From Desulfovibrio sp. (GTDB taxonomy: Bacteria > Desulfobacterota > Desulfovibrionia > Desulfovibrionales > Desulfovibrionaceae): a stretch of DNA of 10,446 nt. Below, in pieces: positions 7,501 to 10,446 of this stretch. Both the position numbers and the translations under genes were made by a program. The notes under the pieces were generated by a model. It made no database searches, was not told where the DNA came from, and saw only the letters and a list, made by a program, of their open reading frames with translations. Numbering within the stretch: the stretch's first letter is position 1; each line of letters starts with the position of its first letter. Location: contig JAQVZK010000055.1 of assembly GCA_028708195.1 (NCBI GenBank), positions 1-10,446 on the forward strand. The letters run 5' to 3'.

Positions 7501-8002
7501 GATAGATACTGGCGTACTCAAGGGTAAGCTTGCGGGCCATATCCATATCATCGGCTAAAATGGCACGGGGAATTTCACCGGCGATGCAGGCCGAAAGGCA
7601 GGTAAGCCCTTCGGAATATTTGCGCAGCAGGGCTTTGTCCACGCGGGGTTTGTAATAAAAACCTTCAAGAAAGCCGTGGCTTACCAGTTTGACCAGGTTG
7701 TGGTAGCCCGTTTTATTCTGCGCCAGCAAAATAAGGTGATTGCGCTTGCGGGCCAGCGGAGATTCGGTTTTCTTGTCAGTATGGTCATGACAAACATATA
7801 CTTCACAGCCAAATATGGGTTTTACACCAAACTCTTTGCACCCCTGATAAAAATAGGCCGCGCCAAAAAGATTGCCGTGATCAGTAATGGCGCAGGCGGG
7901 CATGCCAAAGTCCTTGGCCTGGGCGCAAAGGTCCTTGATGCGTATGGCGCCGTCCAAAAGGCTGTATTCGGTATGGCAGTGCAAATGAACAAAATCCGAC
8001 AT
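4520..8002 (-). CDS. dnaE: DNA polymerase III subunit alpha (replicative polymerase)
   Basis: This is the catalytic subunit of the replicative polymerase. It is 1160 aa long, the usual size for DnaE. The N-terminal PHP domain begins HLHCHTEYSLLDG and keeps all nine metal ligands expected from Thermus DnaE: H8, H10, D17, H42, E67, H89, C139, D206 and H208. The palm has GPGRGSAAGS (362-371), the catalytic aspartates D406 and D408 in PDIDVDF, and D557 in KFDFLGL. A helix-hairpin-helix-like stretch lies near 865-885. A probable beta-clamp-binding peptide, QVSLL, is at 912-916, and an OB-fold region spans roughly 990-1085. The ATG at 8002 is chosen because MSDFVHLHCH is the normal DnaE beginning and GGAG (8011-8008) sits 5 nt upstream. 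The open frame continues to 8182 with no recognisable sequence. A membrane phosphoesterase gene follows 13 bp downstream. Confidence 0.98.
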   Translation of the reverse strand: MSDFVHLHCHTEYSLLDGAIRIKDLCAQAKDFGMPACAITDHGNLFGAAYFYQGCKEFGVKPIFGCEVYVCHDHTDKKTESPLARKRNHLILLAQNKTGYHNLVKLVSHGFLEGFYYKPRVDKALLRKYSEGLTCLSACIAGEIPRAILADDMDMARKLTLEYASIYPGHFYLELQSNGLKEQEKANTGLIELAETCNLPLVATNDCHYLTAEDAEAHEVLLCIQTQTTMDDPKRMKFGTHELYYKSIEEMEKSFSHVPEALSNTMRIAEECNVKLDFGNHYFPVYQLPEGASMESEFRRLAEEGLEKRLEKHPDQASINPEEYHERLQYELRVILEMGFPSYFLIVQEFINWAKNNNIPVGPGRGSAAGSLVAWALRITNIDPIPYNLLFERFLNSERVSLPDIDVDFCERRRGDVIKHMVETYGEGSVAQITTFGTMKAKGVVRDVGRALGMSFAETDRIAKLVPADLKMTIKKALEAEPELEKIYFEDPQVKHLLDTARRLEGLARHASTHAAGLVVSDKPMEEYLPLYLGKRGELVTQFDGPMTEKAGLVKFDFLGLKTMTLIQDTLDNISLQGQAPPDLDNLPLTDAETYELYARGETDGVFQVESSGMRQYLRMLRPTCFEDVIAMLALYRPGPLGSGMVDEFIKRKHGQVPVVYPHESLTDCLRDTYGVIVYQEQVMQIAQIIASYTLGGADLLRRAMGKKKAEAMAKERVTFVAGATQNNISEDTANEIFDLMEKFAEYGFNKSHSAAYALISYYTAYLKVHYKVEFMAALLTSEMGNQDKLLKYVSCCKDMDIDVVQPSVNRSQREFTAYEGKVVFGLGGIKNVGDEAIRELVESRKEDGEFASLFDLCCRVNLRKVTKRVLESLIKGGACDCFGVARAAMLASLEAVVARAQKKAKDKNSNQVSLLAMAPVVESAPQSGVGLDCPEAHLPEMSDEDKLRAEKEALGFFLTSHPLQPYVREIRRLGLTTLEDARDMFPGAEVRCAVLVTSIREVVTKSKGERMAFAAIEDLTGHGEVTFFPRTYTEIRQLLHSEQPLCLTARLDKEPEESRDLDEDSDDAPREIKLLGQSLLLMAECCCLNDTPVCVQIPSHRMSREDLLALRNILEGHPGSVETHAQVCLDGHICHLHLDNALKVTPGPELDKALAAWAS

Positions 8003-8087
8003 GAACGCTCCGAAAAAAGCAGGAAAGAGAGTGGATTTAAGCGTGTGGGGCGGGGGCACCGCATGCGCGCAGTGAGTCAGGTCTTGC

Positions 8088-8116
8088 AGGATATCAAATG
8101 AGGCACCGCCCCTCAA
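8088..8116 (-). promoter_or_regulatory. Candidate sigma-70 promoter for dnaE
   Basis: On the minus strand, TTGAGG (8116-8111) and TATCCT (8093-8088) each match four of six consensus bases and are 17 bp apart. The start would be near 8081, with a leader of about 79 nt before the ATG at 8002. It lies in the 185-bp divergent gap between dnaE and the HD-domain gene. No convincing promoter for the HD gene was found in that gap. Confidence 0.33.
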
Positions 8117-8187
8117 GCAATAGATAGAAGCCCAGAACCCAAGAGTGAAACGTTGCCTTGTGCACCACCTGAGCGTAAACAAGGCCT

Positions 8188-9006
8188 ATGGAAACAAACC
8201 CTAAAATTGCCAGTCATATCGCAGATCATGAAGCATGGTTCATGGCTTATGCTGCGGACCGCTGCGCTGTGGAGTCAGCCAGCCCCAATGGCGATATTGG
8301 CCCAATGAGCCTGAAAATCCGGCACAGCATGGGCGTGCTGCACAACGCCAGGCGAATTGTGGACAGCGAAGATTTTTCTGCCGCTCAGGGGCGCGTATGT
8401 CTTCTGGCCGCCTTGTATCACGATGTCGGCCGGTTTGAACAATATCTGCGTTTCCACATGTTTAAAGACAAGGAATCGTGCAATCACGGCCAGTTGGGGG
8501 TGCGCATACTCAAGCAGAAAAAGCGCCTGCAGGGTGAAGATGCCCCAATACGCAAAGCCGTGCTGGCCGCTGTGGCCCTGCACAACCGCTTTGCTTTGCC
8601 CCAAGGCCTGCCTGAGCATATGGCCATCGCCGCGCATGTGGTGCGTGATGCGGACAAGCTCGACATTCTTCGCGTGATGGATGAACATTTGAGTGGCCCC
8701 GGTCCCTATAATCCCACAGTGGTTCTGAGCTTGCCGGATGATGCGAACCTGCACAGCGACGCGGTGATACAGGCCGCCCGTGAAGAACGCGTGGCGGCCT
8801 ACGCGGATTTGCGCAGCGTGAACGATTTTCGTCTTTTGCTGGGTACCTGGTTCTTTGATATGCACTTTGACTCAAGCCGCCGTCAGTTTGTGGAAGACGG
8901 GCATGCGCGTAACCTTTTGCGTGGCTTGCCGGACGTTTCACCATACAAGGCCGTGGCGCAAACACTGCTTGAAAAACTTGGAGCGTTGCGTGGCGCATCG
9001 TGCTGA
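8188..9006 (+). CDS. HD-domain phosphohydrolase, 272 aa
   Basis: This is a predicted metal-dependent phosphohydrolase. The HD superfamily ligands are visible in order: H46 (KIRHSMGV), H78-D79 (LYHDVGRFEQ), the supporting H132 (ALHNR), and D154 within RDADKLDI (153-160). The stretch HMFKDKESCNHGQLGVRIL between the HD pair and ALHNR is typical of a broad bacterial family annotated only as HD-domain protein. Substrates of such enzymes range from nucleotides to cyclic nucleotides, and nothing here identifies one. There is no signal peptide or membrane helix, so it should be cytoplasmic. The ATG at 8188 has AAGG at 8181-8184, a short 3-nt spacing, so initiation may be weak. The next ATG would be close to the first ligand. 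It diverges from dnaE, and its last 17 bases overlap the start of the next gene, suggesting translational coupling. Confidence 0.88.
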   Translation: METNPKIASHIADHEAWFMAYAADRCAVESASPNGDIGPMSLKIRHSMGVLHNARRIVDSEDFSAAQGRVCLLAALYHDVGRFEQYLRFHMFKDKESCNHGQLGVRILKQKKRLQGEDAPIRKAVLAAVALHNRFALPQGLPEHMAIAAHVVRDADKLDILRVMDEHLSGPGPYNPTVVLSLPDDANLHSDAVIQAAREERVAAYADLRSVNDFRLLLGTWFFDMHFDSSRRQFVEDGHARNLLRGLPDVSPYKAVAQTLLEKLGALRGASC

Positions 9007-9565
9007 AGCGGACGCTGTAATTCAGCCCAATTTCACTGGCAGCCCTGAAGGTGCACCTTGCTCACCAATAAATGAGCAGGTGTTGGTGCTGCCAGACGGA
9101 GCGGCCATGTTGAACCACCTGTTGGCGTTGCCTGCCTGCCCGCGATTTTTTCCTTACGCCACTCTTGCGTCCAGAATCCCCTGGCCTGTTGCAGCCCGCC
9201 TTGCACCACTCAATGTCGTCCCTGAATCCTTGCGCAGTATGGTGGATAGCCCCGCAGCCCTCATACGTCTGGCCTACAGACTTTTTTACCTCCCGCTTGT
9301 ACAGGGCGAAGCCCTTTTGAACCTGGCAGCCGCTGCCGCGCGCGACGTGCTGATAGTGGATTTCAAGTGCGCCGAGCGAAATCTGGAGCTGCCCTCTGCC
9401 TGGCTTGCGGCCTGCCTGCGCGGGGCAAGGCAGGCGCAAAGTTCGCCCTTCATGCGCGCCGGAGGCCTTGAAGGCATGGTGCATCGGCTGCAATTCACAG
9501 TTTCTGATCGCTGTACGCTTTTGGGCGGTGCAGCGGTAATGCTGCGCATATCTGCATTACGCTGA
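8990..9565 (+). CDS. Hypothetical protein resembling the C-terminal part of a class I methyltransferase, 191 aa
   Basis: I do not recognise a named family with certainty. Residues around 117-138 (DVLIVDFKCAERNLELPSAW) and the ending (LQFTVSDRCTLLGGAAVMLR) look like the last strands of a class I SAM-dependent methyltransferase. No glycine-rich SAM-binding motif (VLDxGxGxG) is present in this frame, so the enzyme core is missing or strongly diverged. No membrane helix or signal peptide is obvious, although the middle is alanine/leucine-rich. The GTG at 8990 is chosen because GGAG (8980-8983) sits 6 nt upstream, inside the HD gene. The open frame reaches back to 8855, but there it overlaps conserved HD-protein sequence. 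The 17-bp overlap with the HD gene suggests the two are made together. It could be a degraded methyltransferase, a separate small family, or a subunit. Confidence 0.6.
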   Translation: MAHRAEADAVIQPNFTGSPEGAPCSPINEQVLVLPDGAAMLNHLLALPACPRFFPYATLASRIPWPVAARLAPLNVVPESLRSMVDSPAALIRLAYRLFYLPLVQGEALLNLAAAAARDVLIVDFKCAERNLELPSAWLAACLRGARQAQSSPFMRAGGLEGMVHRLQFTVSDRCTLLGGAAVMLRISALR

Positions 9566-9655
9566 TAATCACTGCCCCCCGCCAACATGCCTTTACCGGG
9601 CCAGCGCAAACCATCCCAAGACGGGTGGCACTATTGCATTTGTTGTTTGGAAATG

Positions 9656-9726
9656 CTGTACAGATGCTTGTATACGTGAATATGTATAATAACTATTGTC
9701 GCTGTTTACGTGTAGTATGGTATACA
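9656..9726 (+). promoter_or_regulatory. AT-rich promoter and operator-like region upstream of the DUF2157 gene
   Basis: A perfect TATAAT hexamer lies at 9685-9690, but no good -35 box stands 16-18 bp upstream, so an activator may be needed. Around it are several dyads: CTGTACAG (9656-9663), GTATAC at 9670-9675 and again at 9720-9725, and TATAC (9671-9675) facing GTATA (9684-9688) across 8 bp, overlapping the -10 box. TACGTG is repeated at 9673 and 9707. This arrangement would suit binding of a dimeric regulator. From TATAAT the leader would be about 95 nt. Confidence 0.4.
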
Positions 9727-9791
9727 GTCTTCGGGCGATCAACAGAACCTGCGGGTTCATGTGTCAATATTTCAAGATATGTGAGTAGATT

Positions 9792-10446
9792 ATGAGTGAA
9801 ATAAGCGCTTACGCGCATTCTGATGCAAGCACCGCAGTGGTGGAGCATCTTTCTGCTACCAAAGAGTTTTTGCCGCCTCTGGACCGTAGTTCTTTGAGCT
9901 CTCTCTGTGATGCCGGTCGCATTTCGCCCTCAGTATGGGCCAAGGCCCTCGATTTTTGCGGTTTCAGACCAGATGGCGCTGCGTGGTTGGCGTACTGGCG
10001 GCAGATTTTTTTGCTCGGTGGCGTGCTTTTTTTTCTGGCGGGCCTCATCTGCTTCATTGCCTGGAACTGGGGTGACATGCATCCCTTTGAGCGCATGGCT
10101 CTTGTGGGTCTGGTTGTCGCCGGAGGAGGCGTGGGGGCCGTGGTTTGCGGGCCAGATACTCGTCTTGGGCAGGTTTTATTGCTGACCTGTGGTGTTGCTA
10201 TGGGGCCCATGCTGGCCGTATTCGGGCAGACCTACCAGACAGGGGCTGAGTTGTGGGAGCTGTTCAGGGTGTGGACCATCTTGCTGGCTTTGCTCGCCAT
10301 TGTGGGCAAGCAGACGGGGTTGTGGTTTGCCACCTGGCTTTCTGGCAATATTCTTGCAGCCCTGTGGCTTGGGCGCAGTCTTTCTTCGCCCTATGATGCC
10401 TTTGACCAGTTTTTTCTCCTGCCCGAATCGCTGCTGGTCATTGCCT
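9792..10446 (+). CDS. DUF2157-domain multi-pass membrane protein, 3' end cut by window edge
   Basis: The first 218 codons are visible. A soluble N-terminus of about 68 residues contains a stretch (about 34-60) like the short helical region that precedes DUF2157 membrane domains. Successive hydrophobic helices follow at roughly 71-92, 101-121, 125-147, 157-173 and 177-195. Family signatures are WRQIFLLGGVLFFLAGLICF followed by AWNW (90-93), and GQTYQTGAELWELFRVW (145-161). DUF2157 proteins are inner-membrane proteins of unknown function, often encoded beside DUF4401 and GDYXXLXY-domain proteins, so such a partner may lie just right of the window (inference). The ATG at 9792 has only a weak GAG-containing Shine-Dalgarno (around 9783). 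A 226-bp AT-rich non-coding region separates it from the gene to the left, so it is probably an independent unit. Confidence 0.85.
   Translation, partial: MSEISAYAHSDASTAVVEHLSATKEFLPPLDRSSLSSLCDAGRISPSVWAKALDFCGFRPDGAAWLAYWRQIFLLGGVLFFLAGLICFIAWNWGDMHPFERMALVGLVVAGGGVGAVVCGPDTRLGQVLLLTCGVAMGPMLAVFGQTYQTGAELWELFRVWTILLALLAIVGKQTGLWFATWLSGNILAALWLGRSLSSPYDAFDQFFLLPESLLVIA

Noticed and set aside
8003..8182. Upstream extension of the dnaE reading frame to an ATG at 8182
   Set aside because: The extra 60 residues show no DnaE similarity, the ATG at 8002 has a good Shine-Dalgarno and gives the standard DnaE N-terminus, and the extension would fill the divergent promoter region.
8855..8989. Earlier ATG for the methyltransferase-like protein
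   Set aside because: It overlaps the coding end of the HD-domain protein by 150 bases, whereas the GTG at 8990 has a well-spaced GGAG.
9566..9650. Intrinsic terminator after the methyltransferase-like gene
   Set aside because: The C-run and GGGCC stretches do not form a convincing stem followed by a T-tract.

Overview
This window looks like a stretch of chromosome from a Desulfovibrio-type sulfate reducer (Desulfovibrionaceae). That is an inference from moderately GC-rich coding sequence, the style of the proteins and the gene set, not from a marker gene. It carries seven complete genes and one partial gene at each end. No tRNA, rRNA, insertion sequence, CRISPR array or prophage gene was seen. 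Most of it reads as ordinary core or housekeeping DNA with well-spaced genes.

Layout. At the left edge, on the minus strand, is a nearly complete SbcD/Mre11-like DNA-repair nuclease (1105 down past position 1). Upstream of it, same strand, is a small TPR-like protein of unknown role (1851-1267). A 331-bp divergent control region (1852-2182) separates that gene from a plus-strand GT-B glycosyltransferase of the MJ1255/VC2487 type (2183-3265). It contains back-to-back candidate promoters with mirror-image -35 boxes, a strong leader hairpin and a short tandem repeat. The glycosyltransferase converges on a minus-strand pair, and the 89-bp gap between them is filled by a degenerate array of four 20-21-bp repeats.

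The minus-strand pair is dnaE, the replicative DNA polymerase III alpha subunit (8002-4520, 1160 aa, all nine PHP metal ligands present), followed 13 bp later by a membrane-anchored metallophosphoesterase (4506-3355). dnaE diverges from a plus-strand HD-domain phosphohydrolase (8188-9006). The last codons of the HD gene overlap the GTG start of a 191-aa protein that resembles only the C-terminal part of a class I methyltransferase. After an AT-rich, dyad-rich promoter region, a DUF2157 multi-pass membrane protein (9792 onward) runs off the right edge.

Functional links. dnaE and the membrane phosphoesterase are probably co-transcribed. The HD gene and the methyltransferase-like gene are probably translationally coupled. 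The other neighbours show no obvious shared pathway. I found no convincing new multi-gene system. The most unusual items are the intergenic repeat array, the strong hairpins that lack U-tracts, and the HD/headless-methyltransferase overlap.
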